Assembly (NCBI RefSeq): GCF_048544455.1
Contig: NC_133538.1
Span: 256,294,491-256,358,490 of the forward strand
Origin: Silene latifolia
Taxonomy: Eukaryota > Streptophyta > Magnoliopsida > Caryophyllales > Caryophyllaceae
Length of the DNA: 64,000 nt
Direction of reading: 5' to 3'
The translations under genes were made by a program, and so were the position numbers. Position 1 is the stretch's first letter. Each line of letters opens with the position of its first letter. Shown in pieces: positions 23,204 to 35,565 of the stretch. The notes below the pieces were generated by a model. The model searched no databases. It worked only from the letters and a program-made list of their open reading frames with translations, and was not told the DNA's origin.

Positions 23204-26200
23204 CTAGTGTAGCCAAGGGAAGGACAAGCTGCCCTGCCACCTATCTCTACATCTAGTCCTGATCACATTTTGAATGATACTTACAACATATTCAGGTCTA
23301 AACAACATACTGTTAACCCTGCACTGATTTCTAACCCACCAAACATTATAAAGAGCAGCTACCAGAATGGCCGCAATTGCATCACCTTCTGCCTGAGACT
23401 GGAATACCTGCCTGCTCCACCAGTCCTCAAAATTAGATGTAGGCAGCTGAATCATACACCAGTCAGAGAGCAGCTGAATACATCTTCTGCTATATGGACA
23501 GTGGAAAAAGAGATGATCATGTGACTCTTTATCCATCCCACACAAGTCACACCAATCCTCAGTACTACCAACCAATCTGCAAAGTCTATCCTTAGTGAGT
23601 AATCTCTTCCTCATAATCAACCACCCAATGAAGCAGTGTTTAAGGAGGTTAATAGAGTTCCATATCCAAGAATGAAATGACACAGCTGGAAGCATCCCTC
23701 TGAGCCACTTATAACCACTAGCCACAGAGTAAATGCCATCCTCATCAAGCCACCATGTACCAGCATACCCAGAGATCATTTAATTTTTGCATCTGCAAAT
23801 ACTACGCCAGGACCAGCTAGCCCCAGCTGGAGGTTCATAAACATTCCAATCAGTTTGTTTGATATAGATACTATGGACCCACTTAACCCACAAGTGGTCC
23901 TTCTTCTGCATAATCCACCATATATACTTCCCCATAGCTGCACGATTCCAGAGAATAATGTCAGTAATCCCCAAACCTCCTTGCTCCTTAGCAAAACAAA
24001 CACTCTCCCATGAAACCAGAGCTGGTGCATTTGCATGAATATCCCCTTGCCACAAAAAGTTTCTACAAATGCACTCAATTTTCTTCATAATAGTAGAGGG
24101 GAGGATGAAAATTCTGGCCCATTAAGAATGAAGAGTACTTAGGACTGATTTAATAAGCACTAGCCTACCAGCATACGAAAGTTTCCTAGAATGAAGAGTA
24201 CTTAGGACTGAGAGCTTCCTAGGAGCAATTGGGACACTCAGGTACTTGAAGGGCAGTGTCCCAACTTTCAGGCCAGATAGATCAGCAACCTCCTGCAATA
24301 GCCCTTGAATCATCCCATTACCATAGATATTAGACTTACTATCATTCATTTTCAGACCTGAGGCAGCTGAAAATGTGGCAAAAGCTCTAAGAAGCAGCAC
24401 AATAGATCTCCCATCACCTTTACAAAAGAGTAGTAAATCATCTGCAAAACACAAATGAGAAAGCTTTAACTGCTTGCAAAGGGGGTGATATTTAAACTCC
24501 TCATATTCTTGAACCACATTCAGCACTCTGGTTAAATATTCCATACACACTGTAAAGAGCAAGGGGGATAATGGATCCCCGTGCCTTAAACCCCTTTGCT
24601 CCTTGAAGAACCCAAAGATTTCTCCATTAAGAGAAAGAATAATGTGAGGTGGAAACACATTCCATAATCATGCTGGTGAATTTAGGAGGAAAATTTAAAG
24701 CCTTCATCATCTCCTCAAGGAAGCTCCATTCCAGAGAATCATAAGCTTTTTGAAGGTCTTGCTTCATGATGACTCTAGGAGAGCAGGAGGATCTATTGTA
24801 AAGCTTTGTCAAGTCCTGAAAAATCAAAATATTCTCCACTATGTCCCTACGTTTGATGAATGCACTTTGGTTCTGACTAATCACCTCAGATAATACCTCT
24901 CCCAGTCTGTTGTAAAGAACTTTAGAAATTGCTTTGTAGAGGACATTGCAGTAAGAGATAGGTCGAAATTGATTCACAGAAGTAGGTAACTCCACTTTAG
25001 GGATCAGGGTAACCACAGTGTTGTTTACTTGCTTTAACATCTTCCCACTGCTGAAAAAGTCAAGTATGGCATTAGTTACCTCCTCCCCCATTTGAGGCCA
25101 AGCATCCTTATAGAATTGGCTACTATACCCATCTGGGCCAAGGGCTTTATTGCCAGGGATAGAGAAAATTGCTTGCTTCACCTCCTCCCTAGTCACAGGT
25201 TCATTGAGAATTGAATGGTGCTCCTCAGTTAAAATCTTCCCCTGCCTGACAGTATTTTGATGAACAGGACTAACAGTGGCATGGTCCCCCAGGATATTTT
25301 TAAAGTAGCTTTCAAAAGCAAGATTAATAGCCTCCCTAGTATTATGGACTTGTCCATCCTGCCCAGCAATCTGAATAACTCTATTCACACTTCTTCTCTT
25401 TTTAATGGAGGCATGGAAAAACCCGGTGTTGTTATCACCCTCATTGATCCAATGTATCTTAGCTTTTTGAGCTAAAAAATTCTGCCTAGCAGACTCCAGA
25501 ATTTTATATTCCTTCTGAAGTTCCAATTCAGCAGCAATAAGAGCAGAATCAAGGGGGGAAGCCCTCAACTTCTTCTGGATATCATGGAGGGCAATCAACA
25601 GAAGGCTAGAATTATTCTCCACATCATTAAAATACTCCTTGTTCAATACCTTCAACTCTTTTTTCAAACGTTTCAATTTAGAGGCTACATTAAACATAGG
25701 GGTACCCAGTACAGGGGTGTTCCAACTTTTCTCAATCATTTCATGAAAAGATGGAGATAAAGCCCACATATTCAGGTACAAGCCACATTTCTACCCCTAG
25801 GTGGACCATCCAGATAAATCACACAAGGGCTATGATCAAAAGTCCCTTCAGTCATAAAATGAGCATATGCATCAGGGAAGGCATCTAACCAATCATCATT
25901 GATAAGAGCCCTATCAATTCTACTATAAACCCTAGTGAGCACATCTTGCTTATTATTCCAAGTATAAAAAGAGCCTACAACCTTCATATCAGTGATTTTA
26001 CAATCATTGACACAGTCAAGGAAAGGTTGAACTTCAGCAAGTGTGATTTCAGACCCAATTCTCTCATTGGCATAGAGCACATTATTAAAGTCACCTCCAA
26101 TGAGCCAGGCACCATCCATAACCAGATTATACTCCCTCAAACTTTTCCACAACTGCTTCTTGTCTGCAGCTTTGTTGAACCCATAAACAAAGGTGACCCA

Positions 26201-26512
26201 GAGAAGACGTTGGTTACCTCTATTAAGGACCTTCAAATGCATTGTTTGAGCAGTCATGTTCTGAATATCAATTTGGTAAACAGCAGGATTCCAAACAACC
26301 CAAATCCTGCCACCCTTGTGATGAGAATTATTAGTACTGATTGTCCAGTTATTCCAAATATTACTCCTTACTCTCCCCCAATTTTTATTCTTCACTCTAG
26401 TTTCTAATATGCCAAAAACACTAAGATTATTCATCTGCATAAACCTTCTAACTTCTAACTGTTTATTCAACTTATTCATTCCCCTAACATTCCAGTACCC
26501 AATACTATCCAT
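23204..26512 (-). pseudogene. LINE ORF2: endonuclease, reverse transcriptase, zf-RVT (broken)
   Basis: The ATG at 26512 opens MDSIGYWNVRGMN, the standard start of plant L1 ORF2. The apurinic-type endonuclease shows ILETRVK, GGDFNN, SRIDRAL and DHSP. RT follows with GPDGYSSQFYK, QSAFIKRRDI, MKQDLQKAYDSLEW, GLRHGDPLSP and the FADD active site at 24448-24437. The C terminus is a zinc-binding zf-RVT domain (WCDLCGMDKESHDHLFFHC). It nicks target DNA and primes cDNA synthesis at the nick. Frame changes occur near 25775, 24640, 24120 and 23780. A short direct duplication (copies near 24122-24143 and 24190-24211) adds repeated residues and disrupts the RT thumb. Confidence 0.92.
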
Positions 26513-27707
26513 TATCAGTTTGAGTACCAGAAACACTGCCTTCATCCACTATTCCCAGCACAGTCCCCTGAACTGGTTGATTCAGGGCAATCTCAGTCAG
26601 CTCAGCAGGACTCTCAATAACCTTCTCTTTGCCCTTCTCAGCAAGGTCCACAGGTTTGTCAGGAGCCACAACAGAGGACTCCACTGTAATCCCTGTTGGA
26701 ACAATGACTGGTGTCCTTGGCATCTCTTGTCTACTGATTTTACTCACCACCTTTGCAGGAGATGGTGGAATTGTGACCACTCTAGGCCCTAATGTCACAG
26801 GAGTACTTAGCACCACATGGACCACTTTTTTCCTCCAGACAGGTGGAGCTTTCTTTGTTTTGTTTCTGCAATCCACAGCTCTGTGTCCAATTCCCTTGCA
26901 GCTGGAACATGACACTGGTAGCCAATCATACGCCACCTTGACCTTCTTTTCCTTACCAGTCTCATCCAGGAAACGAATGGATTCAGGGAATTTCTGGTTC
27001 ATCTGTACCTCAACCAACTGACGCGCATACCCTAAGAAATTCTTCTTCTCAGTAGCCTCATCTGCTTTGAGTACTTTGCCAATTAAACCCCCAATTTTCT
27101 TAAGGCATTCCATCCCCCAGAATTTCAGGTCTAGGTCATACAGCTTAACCCAGATTGGTAAGATCGTAATCTCTTGCTTAACAAGCTCCGCAGTTGGAGT
27201 CCACTCACGAATGATAACGGGTTTGTTATCAAACATAAGATGACCCTCCTTCAGAACTTGTTGTTGATCCTTAATAGATTTAAACCTAGCGATAAAGACT
27301 CCATTGGGCAAGAAAGACAACTTGTCTAGGTTAACACCCTGCCAAACCCTCCTTAGATACCCAGAGATAACATTCCATGGCAGGTTTGCGCCAATAACAA
27401 ACTCAAAAACCGAAGGAGTGCAGTAATTAATCTCCTCCTTAATATCATCAGAAGTCAGTTTAAGGAGATTTACCTCTGAATTCCCAAAGTGTTGCCATTC
27501 GGAAGCATCTAAAGTTTCATCGATCGGTTCCTCTTCTTCATCAATGGTTTCTAAATCATCATCTAGATCAAGCGGACGTAAGGCTTCCTTGCCAAAATTC
27601 AGCGCCCTAGCTCGATTTCAAGTGGATGATGACGTATTATTGTTATTTTTGTGATTTTTTGAAGGATTATTGTTGTGATTATTTTTGTGATTTTTTGATC
27701 TCGCCAT
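26505..27707 (-). pseudogene. LINE ORF1: DUF4283 / zinc-knuckle Gag-like protein (one premature stop)
   Basis: The ATG at 27707 opens MARSKNHKNN, followed by an asparagine-rich stretch, an acidic stretch and a DUF4283 domain (FLPNGVFIARFKS, IREWTP, LPIWVKLYDLDLKFW), then a zinc knuckle CSSCKGIGHRAVDC (26909-26868). It binds LINE RNA. Start and end are in one frame with a single TGA at 27618-27620, plausibly from CGA. The C terminus overlaps the ORF2 start by eight bases. Otherwise it is of normal length (about 400 codons). Confidence 0.87.
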
Positions 27708-27783
27708 TTTCTTGCTGGTTACGTAAAGTTAGAGCTTTATTTCTCTAGACTTTCTCTCTTATCCCTCGTACTTCCGTAGCTCT

Positions 27784-28040
27784 ATTTTTTAAACCCGATT
27801 TTTTTATAACCATTTCAACACGCCTTTTTAGGCCGTCGTAATGACGATTTTTCTAACCCGGTTTTTATAACCATTTCCACACGCCTTTCTAGGCCGTCGT
27901 AATGACGATTTTTCAAACCCGGTTTTTATAACCATTTCAACATGCCTTTTAAGGCCGTCGTAACGACGATTTTCAAACTCGGTTTTTTACAACCATTTCA
28001 AATCACCTTTTTACGCCGTTATAATCGCCGCGTCTAGACA
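27784..28040 (+). repeat. 61-bp tandem repeat, right part
   Basis: Continuation of the array at 22905: the CGTCGTAATGACG landmark recurs at 27837, 27898 and 27959, exactly 61 bp apart, with the last unit degenerate near 28016. Each unit carries AACCCGG and ATAACCATTTC words. It lies in the Tat/Ogre leader about 650 bp before gag. Confidence 0.85.
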
Positions 28041-28685
28041 CGGATTTTAACCCGTTTCGCACCGACAATGGCTCTTTCAAAACCCGAGAAAAGCATACAC
28101 CCTTTTCTCGAGGCACTTTCAAGATCCCGAGGACCATGCACCATCTCCGAGACCTCTTAAAACATTTCAAACTCGATTTTCAAAACATACAATTTTGAAT
28201 TTCAAAAAGCCGTCTTGGGAGACAATATATTATTTTCCGAGCCGATTCAAACTCGAAACCGTCTTTTGCAAATAAACTCAAGACAAACCTTTCAACTGAC
28301 CGACTTGCGGGGATATCTATCTTCGGAAGCCGTCCATAAAGCGATAAATGAATCTTTTTGGAAATTTCTATTTTCGAAAACTTCAATCCACCGTTCCAAT
28401 TCCGCCTCGTGTCTATCGAGTCGAACCAAATGTACTTATGGGTCTGTACTTATGAGTCGTCTCACCACGAGACTCGTCCAATGGTGCCACGCCACTACAT
28501 TGGACGCGTGTCAAAATTTCGGTCAATACCGTCACGTCATAAATCGTGTCAGCACCGAGGTACCACACACGGTCATCCTCGTCTTGTTGAGTCTGATCCT
28601 TGTCTCGCCTTTGTGTTGTCTGCGTTCAGTCCTTGAACTGTGTCGGATTGAGTTTTAATGAGAGCCGTTTTTCTGCCTCAGAGCC
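28041..28685 (+). other. Tat/Ogre leader immediately upstream of gag
   Basis: No recognisable domain. A 147-codon frame at 28215-28658 has no similarity I recognise and biased composition, so it is left uncalled. An ORF1 of the kind seen upstream of gag in classical Ogre elements was not found. Confidence 0.5.
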
Positions 28686-30506
28686 ATGGCCCCGTCTTCA
28701 ACTTCGTCTATCAACAACAACAACAACAACAACAACAATGACAACAACGACAACAACAGAGATGTCACGACTGATCAGCTAGCCAGCCTGCTCACCGCTC
28801 TTAAGGTCACCATGGATCGCGTCGAGACCCGTATCGACGCCCTGGAAAACAAGGAAGCTGGAGAACATAATACTCCACCTTTGACGGAAACCGAGAAGAG
28901 GCTAAAGCTCTTGGAAGAATAGCTACTAGCCTAGGGTAACAATATCCATCTTGAGAACAACCGAAGGTTCGAACCTTTTGGGGATCAATTACCTAACAAC
29001 TTTAGCCTGACTGATGTGCCCAAGTTCAAAGGAGTGGAGGACCCACTTAATAATATCCGTGCTTTCAAAGACTACATGGCCATAAAAGGGGTCAAACATG
29101 AACTTTTCACCCGGATCTTTCCGTCCTCTCTGGAACCGATCCCTCGCCAATGGTACTACTCCCTTGATCCGAAGAACCTTACTACTTGGGATGAGGTCGC
29201 AGTTGAATTTGCCAAGCAATATGCCGACAATGTTGAAATCCAAGCCAATACCCGTACTCTTGAGGTCCTAACCCAGAACGAAAAGGAGGGATTCACCGAG
29301 TTCTTAACCCGTTGGAGGAGGGTAAGTACTCAGTTGGTCAGCAAGTCGAGTGAATCAACCTTGGTAGAAAAGTTCGTCAACAATCTCCGCCCAGTGTATG
29401 CCAACTTACTGAGGTACCAAAATATTAAGACCTTCCAGGATCTGCAAATCCTCGGGACACGCATTGAAGATGACCTCCGAAAGGGTCTCTTAGCCAAAAC
29501 CACTGGTAAAGGCTACCAAGGATCAACATCAACCGGATCTCGCCCTTATGGTCAAACGAACAAGATTGTTGAGGTCAACCTCCTTGAACCAACCGCCAAG
29601 AGAGCTGAGCGCCCCCAGAGAGTGTTCACTAATATAGGGTCAACTTATGCAAGCTCCCTGAAGAGGCTCATGGACCAGGGGAAGTTAAAACCAATCGGAC
29701 CCACCCCGGATCCGACCGATGCTAAGAAATCCCGCTTCTGGAACCCTAATGTCTACTGTCAGTACCATCAAGGGAAAGGGCATGATACGGAAACCTGCTT
29801 CAAACTTAAACACATCATCAAAGAGATGATTGAGAAAGGGGAATTGCCTTTACCCCCGCCAACTAAGCCGAACAACAAAACCAACATTTTGGGAATCCAC
29901 GCCATCTCCGACCATGAGCCGACCCTGGACTACTCACACCTCATCCTGCCAGTTGATGACGAGGTGAGTACCTTGGAAAAAGATCCCTCGGACGGGGTAT
30001 TTGTGTTTAGTGCCGCAACTATGCTTAGCATCTTCCAACAAGTTGAGGAAGCTATAGCCAGTCTCTCCGAAAGGATCACCTGACTTGACGACGCCTACCG
30101 TCGACTTATCTTTAATCCTCCACCACCACGCCCGAGGGAGAGTCCCCTAAGCGCCCAAAACTACCCTCACCAGGATGGATTGCTCCCGCGACCATTCTGT
30201 CATGCACCTCACGATAATCACCCCCACAATAATCAGCCTCACAATAAATACCCTCACAAGAATCACCCCCACAAAAATGTCCCTCACAAAAACTGCCCAC
30301 CTAGGAATACCCCTCCAAGGTGCCCTCGGAATTCGAAAATTAATGACATCTGGAGAGATGATGTTGAGGATGTCTATATCGTCCCAGGGAAGCAGGCAAA
30401 GGAGATCGGTCACCTTACCCGATCCGGACGCCCCTATCAGAACCCGAACAATCCAACGGTCGTTCTAACAACGAATGACCAAGTCGTCTCGGACATGGGC
30501 ACTTAA
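28686..30506 (+). pseudogene. gag: Tat/Ogre gag (broken by in-frame stops)
   Basis: The ATG at 28686 in GCCATGG context opens MAPSSTSSI followed by poly-asparagine encoded by an (AAC)n microsatellite, then a coiled segment. The Gag core starts near 29016 (KFKGVEDPLNNIRAFKDYM). A variant knuckle C-X2-H-X4-H-X4-C lies at 29757-29798 (CQYHQGKGHDTETC), as in Tat elements. A low-complexity H/N/P tract (30180-30300) follows. All segments share one frame; stops at 28920, 28932, 30081 and 30504 interrupt it and are mostly CAG/CAA/CGA-to-stop type. Confidence 0.9.
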
Positions 30507-31660
30507 CCAAAGGCTCCCGAGCATTCGATCCTCAAGCAGCTCCAGAAGGCAAAAGCCGAAATCTCAATTTGGCAACTGATCGCAACATCCTTTGAGCATC
30601 GACAGGCTTTGCTACAGGCCTTGGGAAAATTAACTGTGCCCTCCACCACCTCCCCTGTAGAAATAGTGGCGCACATGACAAGAGACGCCCCTAACTTGAA
30701 CAACCCGGTCGTCTTCTCTGACCAGGATATCCCTCTCTTCAGAGCCAATCATAATCTTGCCATATATATTACCGTATAATGTCTCAAGAAGAATGTGCCC
30801 ATGGTCCTTGTGGATGACGGGTCCCCAATGAATGTCATTCCTCTTAAGACGGCTCACAAACTGGGTATTAAGGAAGCTGACTTGGTCCCAAAAAATCAAG
30901 GAGTACGCGCCTACGACGGCACTCGTCGCAAGGTCGCAAGGCTTATCACTCTAACTGTCGCAACCGGACCACTGGAAAGGCAAACCAGTTTTCGGGTGGT
31001 CGACATCGACGCCTCCTTCGATATGCTTCTGGGACATCCCTGGATTCACGCTATCAAGGCAGTTACCTCAACTCTCCACCAGAAAATCAGGGTCCCCTTC
31101 AACGGGAAAACGATCACGATTCCGGCTTCCTCGATCAAAGCCGTCATGAGAAAGGGAATAACCTCCCAAGCCATTGAGGAGGATGATAATGAAATGTGGG
31201 GATTCCAAGTCATGAACGCCATAACTGATGAATCAACACCCTTTGATTGTGACCCGTTTGCCAACCTCACAGTTAACCGCATCATGATGCGCCAGGGTTA
31301 CTTCCCGGGTCTGCCCCTCAATCCACTGAAGAGCACCATACCTCCCTTGAAACAGGCTAAGGTCCCCAACATCCCCTTCGGACTGGGCTATGAACCTACA
31401 AATGAAGATATCCAGGAGATGAACCTCTTAGTTCGAAAACGCAAGAAGCACGGGGTTATCCTCCGTCCCTATCATCTGACTCTCAATGGATACTTTGTCC
31501 CCGAGGGAGAGTCCGAGCTCTACCATGGCTTTCCGGTGCCGATTTATGACTCTTTGGCAAAGACCAGGTACCCGGGTGTGGAAGTCTTCCAGGACTGCTA
31601 CTTCATCCTCGACAACACCGAAGCTGCATCAACCGAGTCTAAGTCGTCGTCTGCCTCGAT
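30507..31660 (+). pseudogene. pro: Tat/Ogre protease region (broken)
   Basis: Continues in the gag frame after the 30504 stop, with another TAA at 30777. The retropepsin active site appears as VLVDDGSPMN (30813-30821 encode DDG in place of the usual DTG/DSG); Tat elements often show D-N-G here, so this may be lineage-typical rather than damage. MLLGHPWIH matches the second conserved retropepsin segment. Downstream tracts (GLGYEPTNED, ITLNGYF-like) are the usual protease-RT linker. The frame changes near 31640-31660 to that of RT; in Ogre elements an intron lies in this interval, but no convincing splice pair was found here. Confidence 0.82.
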
Positions 31661-33835
31661 GGACAAGCTGTCACCCTCCTCTTTGGAGAGGATAACATCA
31701 AGCACCTCTACTATGAGGACATCATCAACATCACCCTGAAGGATAACCAGTTTGAGCCAACCGCCTTGATCTCCGACACTGACCCGAAGAAAGTTGCACA
31801 AGGCTGGAGGAATACCGTTAAGTGGACCGATCGCCGAGGCCGTATTCTCAAGATCACAACTGGAGAAGGCCCTATGTTCAAAGAGGGAAGTGAAGAAGAA
31901 TCTGAATCTGAGTCTGAGTCGGAGTCAGAGTCAGAGTCTTTCGTAGCTCCTAACACTCCTGGTGTCCCAGTCAAGGTCCTCTTCCCGCTGTTTTATCACA
32001 AAGTCGTGGCTGATTTAGAGGCTGAGTCTACTAGGGTCGTCCCCACTCCCATGAAAGGTGAAAACCTGGAGCCTGTTACAGGGGCCACCTCCTTTATTGT
32101 GTTGCCTCTGACCGACCATGAGATGTCTGTCCTCTCCGAGCTTTTCGCTCGTGTCAACTTAATGAACACTAAGTTTGCTTATGACTCGTCTCAATTTAAC
32201 TGCAATGCGATTCTGAATGACTATGAGGAATTTGACTTGAGTGACTACCCACCTCACCTAGCCAGAGAACTTGACAAACGGGAAACCAGAACCCCTGTCA
32301 TTAAGGAGACTGAACCTATTAACGTAGGAACCGACAACAAACCTCAAGAACTTAGGATAGGGACAGCCCTGGACCCCTCAGAAAGACAACAGTTCATTGA
32401 CCTCCTCCACGAATACAAGGACGTATTCGCCTGGTCTTACAGAGATATGCGTGGGATTGACAGGGAAATTGCGGAGCACCGGATACCCATTAAGCCCGGA
32501 GCTAAACCTGTGAAGCAGAAGCTGCGTCGAATGCGTCCTGAATGGGCCCTGAAAATCAAGGAAGAAGTGGATAAACAGTTCAAGGCTGGTTTCATCAAAG
32601 TGTCTGAATACTCTGACTGGATGGCCAACATTGTGCCTGTACCGAAGAAAGATGGAAGAATTCGGGTTTGCGTCGACTTCAGGGATCTGAACAAGGCGAG
32701 TCCAAAGGACGACTTCCCTTTGCCACATGTTGACATTATGGTGGACAATACTGCCGAACACGCCCTCCTATCATTCATAGACGGGTATGCTGGGTAAAAC
32801 AAAATTAAAATGGATGAGAAAGACATGCACAAGACTGCATTCACTATGCAGTGGGGTACATATTGCTACACGGTCATGCCTTTCGGTCTCATCAACGCCG
32901 GAGCAACCTATCAAAGAACCACTACCACTCTCCTACATGATAAGATGCACAAGGAGGTAGAGGTATTTGTCAATGACATGATCGTCAAGTCAAGAGAACG
33001 GGATGGCCACATAGGTGCCCTTCGGCAATTCTTCGCTCGTCTGCGGAAATATAACATGAGACTAAATCCTCAGAAGTGTGCATTCGGGGTCACCTCCGAA
33101 AAACTCTTGGGACATGTCGTCATCAAAAGAGGCATTGAGATTGATCCAACCAAAATCAAAGCCCTCCAACAAATGCCACGGCCTAAGAACGAGAAGGAGA
33201 TTCGGGGATTTCTCGGTCAGGTCCAATACATCAGCCGCTTCATTGCCAAGCTCACCATAGTTTGTGAACCAATATTCAAGAAGCTTTGCGCCTTCGATCA
33301 CACCGATTAGGATGACGACTGTCAAAAAGCCTTCGAAAGGACAAAGCAAATCCTATCCAAACCTCCTGTCCTCATGCCACCTCAACCGAGGATTCCTTTA
33401 TCCCTATACCTGACTGTTACCGACACAACCATGGGAGCAATGCTAGCACAAACAGCCGACGGTGAAGAACGAGCCATCTACTACATCAGCAAAAAGTTCA
33501 TTGAGTATGAGACCAGGTACACCCAACTGGAAAAGACATGCCTTGCCCTAGTATGGTCAATAAAGAAGTTGCGGCATTACATGCTCAGCTACACGGTGCA
33601 CATCTACTCCAAGATGGACCCAATCAAATACATCTTCGAGAAACCCGTACTAAACGGAAGGCTGTCTAGGTGGACACTCATGCTGTCCGAGTTTGATCTC
33701 AAGTTTGTACCCCTCAAGGTTATCAAGGGAAGGGCAGTCACTGATTTCCTGGCAGAAAATCCCGTCAACGAGGATCCAACGACCGACACATGGTCACTTC
33801 CTGACGAAGACATCCTTTGTGCCGACTCCGACGCA
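31661..33835 (+). pseudogene. pol: Tat/Ogre reverse transcriptase and RNase H (broken, RT active site altered)
   Basis: Linker with a tandem Glu-Ser hexanucleotide tract (31896-31940), then RT: RMRPEWALKIKEEV, FIKVSEYSDWMANIVPVPKK, RVCVDFRDLNKASPKDDFPLP, then after a TAA (32796-32798) TVMPFGLINAGATYQR and the active site at 32966-32977. That site reads F-V-N-D instead of Y-V-D-D, so the first metal-binding aspartate is lost. RNase H follows (SLYLTVTDTTMGAML, IYYISKKFIEYETRY). In-frame stops occur at 33308 and at 33836 where the call ends. The element cannot encode active RT. Confidence 0.92.
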
Positions 33836-34320
33836 TGAGACCTATACTTCGACGGTGCATCTAATCTGAGAGGCTTCGGGGTAGGATTCCTTCTAATATC
33901 ACCAGAGGGAGAACATGTTCCGATCTCAGTCAAGCTAGACTTTGCCGTCACCCACAATGCCGCTGAATATGAAGCATGCCTCATCGGCCAGCAGCCATCA
34001 CACTTGGCATCAAGAGACTGAGGGTCCACGACGATTCCTCGCTCATCATCAATCAGGTGTCTGGATCATGGAAAATCCGAAGTGACAGCTTAGCTCCCTA
34101 CCGAGCAAAGATCAATCAAGAGGCCGAGTTCTTCGACCAAGTCGACTACTTCCATTTGCCGTTAGAGGAAAATCAATTTGCTGATGCCCTGGCAAAACTT
34201 GCCGCGCTCGTCAACATACCTGACGACATGACGTCGATGCCCCTATGTGTCGAGAAAAGGAGAGAACCAGCTCACATTTGTGCCATCAACAACGACGAGG
34301 AAAGCCATGTCGAACCTTAG
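33836..34320 (+). pseudogene. Tat/Ogre second (archaeal-type) RNase H (broken)
   Basis: Starts after the 33836 stop with LYFDGASNLRGFGVGF and HNAAEYEACLIG, a second RNase H fold lying between the first RNase H and integrase. Dual RNase H is the diagnostic trait of the Tat clade. A frameshift near 33985-34000 moves it to the next frame, which continues with DSSLIINQVSGSWK and FADALAKLAAL. A stop at 34318 precedes integrase. Confidence 0.88.
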
Positions 34321-35565
34321 TACCAAGCCATCCTCAACTACAAAACCAAAAACGAATTCCCTCCTAACTCTTGCCCAAGAGGACAAAGAGCCATCCGTTT
34401 ACTTGCATCACATTTCGTGATAAACCAAAATCAATTATACAAAAGAACACCCCAAGGGATTCTCCTCCTTTGCATTGACCATCACAAAGCCAAAAAAGTC
34501 ATGGGAGAAGTCCACGACGGAGAATGTGGCCCTCACATGAGCGCAATGATGCTTACCAGAAAAATCATGCGGCTAGGTTACTACTGGACCACCATGGAAG
34601 CCGATTGCCATAACTACGTCAAACATTGCCACAATTGCCAAATCTTCGCCAACATACAGCACATACCACCATACCTTTTATACACCATGACATCACCCTG
34701 GCCTTTCTCGACCTAGGGCATCGACATCATCGGGAAAGTTAACCCGGTAGGCACCAAGGGGCATTGTTTCGTCCTCGTCGCCATCGACTATTTCACTAAA
34801 TGGGTAGAAGCCCAGCCATATGCAGTCCTGAACGCCAAACAAGTGGCCAAGTTCATCCAAAACAACATCATCTTCATATATGGGGTACCCCATGAAATCA
34901 TCAGCAATCAAGGCTTTCACTTCCGGGCGGAAACTCAGGCCTTGTTGGACAAATACAAGATCAAACGACATCGATCATCCCCTTACCGTCCCCAAATTAA
35001 TGGAGCGGTGGAGGCAGCTAACAAAACTCTTGTCACCATTATTAAGAAAATGCAAGACAACTACCGCGATTAGCCGAGCAAACTCCCATTCGCACTCTGG
35101 GGATACCGAACCTCTATTCGAACACCGACAGGCACCACACCCTTCTACCTAGAATACGGCATGGAGGCGGTTCAACCGGTAGAGTTAGAGGACCCTTCTC
35201 TACGTATCCTGTTAGAGAGTCAACTTCCTGAGGCGGAATGGACCCGTCAAAGGTACGAGCAACTCACTCTTCTAGACGAGCGGCGACTCAACGCCTTACA
35301 CAACGTCCAGCTGTACCAACGACGTATACAATGGGCATTCAATAAGAAGGTCAAACCCAGGAACATTAAGGAGGGCGACTTGGTCCTCAAGTCGGTCCGA
35401 GCACCACTACCCGTCGATCCGAGGGGAAAATTCAAACCCAACTGGGCCGGGCCATACCTGGTCAAGAAAATACTTTCGGGGGGCGCAGTGAGACTGAGTG
35501 ACCTAGACGGGGAGGATTTTACAAACCTGGCCAACCTAGACCAACTCAAGAAATACTACCCTTGA
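34321..35565 (+). pseudogene. int: Tat/Ogre integrase (broken, catalytic residue altered)
   Basis: The zinc-binding HHCC module is complete (H...H at 34513 and 34534, CHNC near 34627-34638). The core has the first Asp (GIDIIG), but the second motif reads ISNQGFHF, so the catalytic Asp is Asn (34906-34908); the Glu motif NGAVEAANK is present. The C-terminal region (GDLVLKSVRAPLPVDPRGKFKPNWAGPY) is normal for Tat and lacks a chromodomain. Stops at 34714 and 35071 interrupt one frame, which ends at the natural TGA at 35563. Confidence 0.92.

Larger units (their letters stand above)
23080..27783 (-). mobile_element. L1-type LINE (non-LTR retrotransposon)
   Basis: Ends in a run of ten T on the plus strand (23080-23089), that is, the poly(A) tail of a minus-strand element. 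ORF1 precedes ORF2 as in plant L1 elements. The flanks ATTTTCAAAACCCAG (23065-23079) and ATTTTTTAAACCCGA (27784-27798) are a likely, imperfect target duplication of about 15 bp; because the target is itself a tandem repeat, the exact ends are uncertain by some bases. Confidence 0.9.

Noticed and set aside
28215-28658. 147-codon frame upstream of gag, a candidate for the ORF1 of Ogre elements
   Set aside because: No domain recognised, and overlapping frames of similar length exist on the same strand; not enough to call a gene.
31640-31765. Ogre-type intron between protease and RT
   Set aside because: The frame change here can be explained by a simple frameshift, and no convincing donor, acceptor and branch site set was found.
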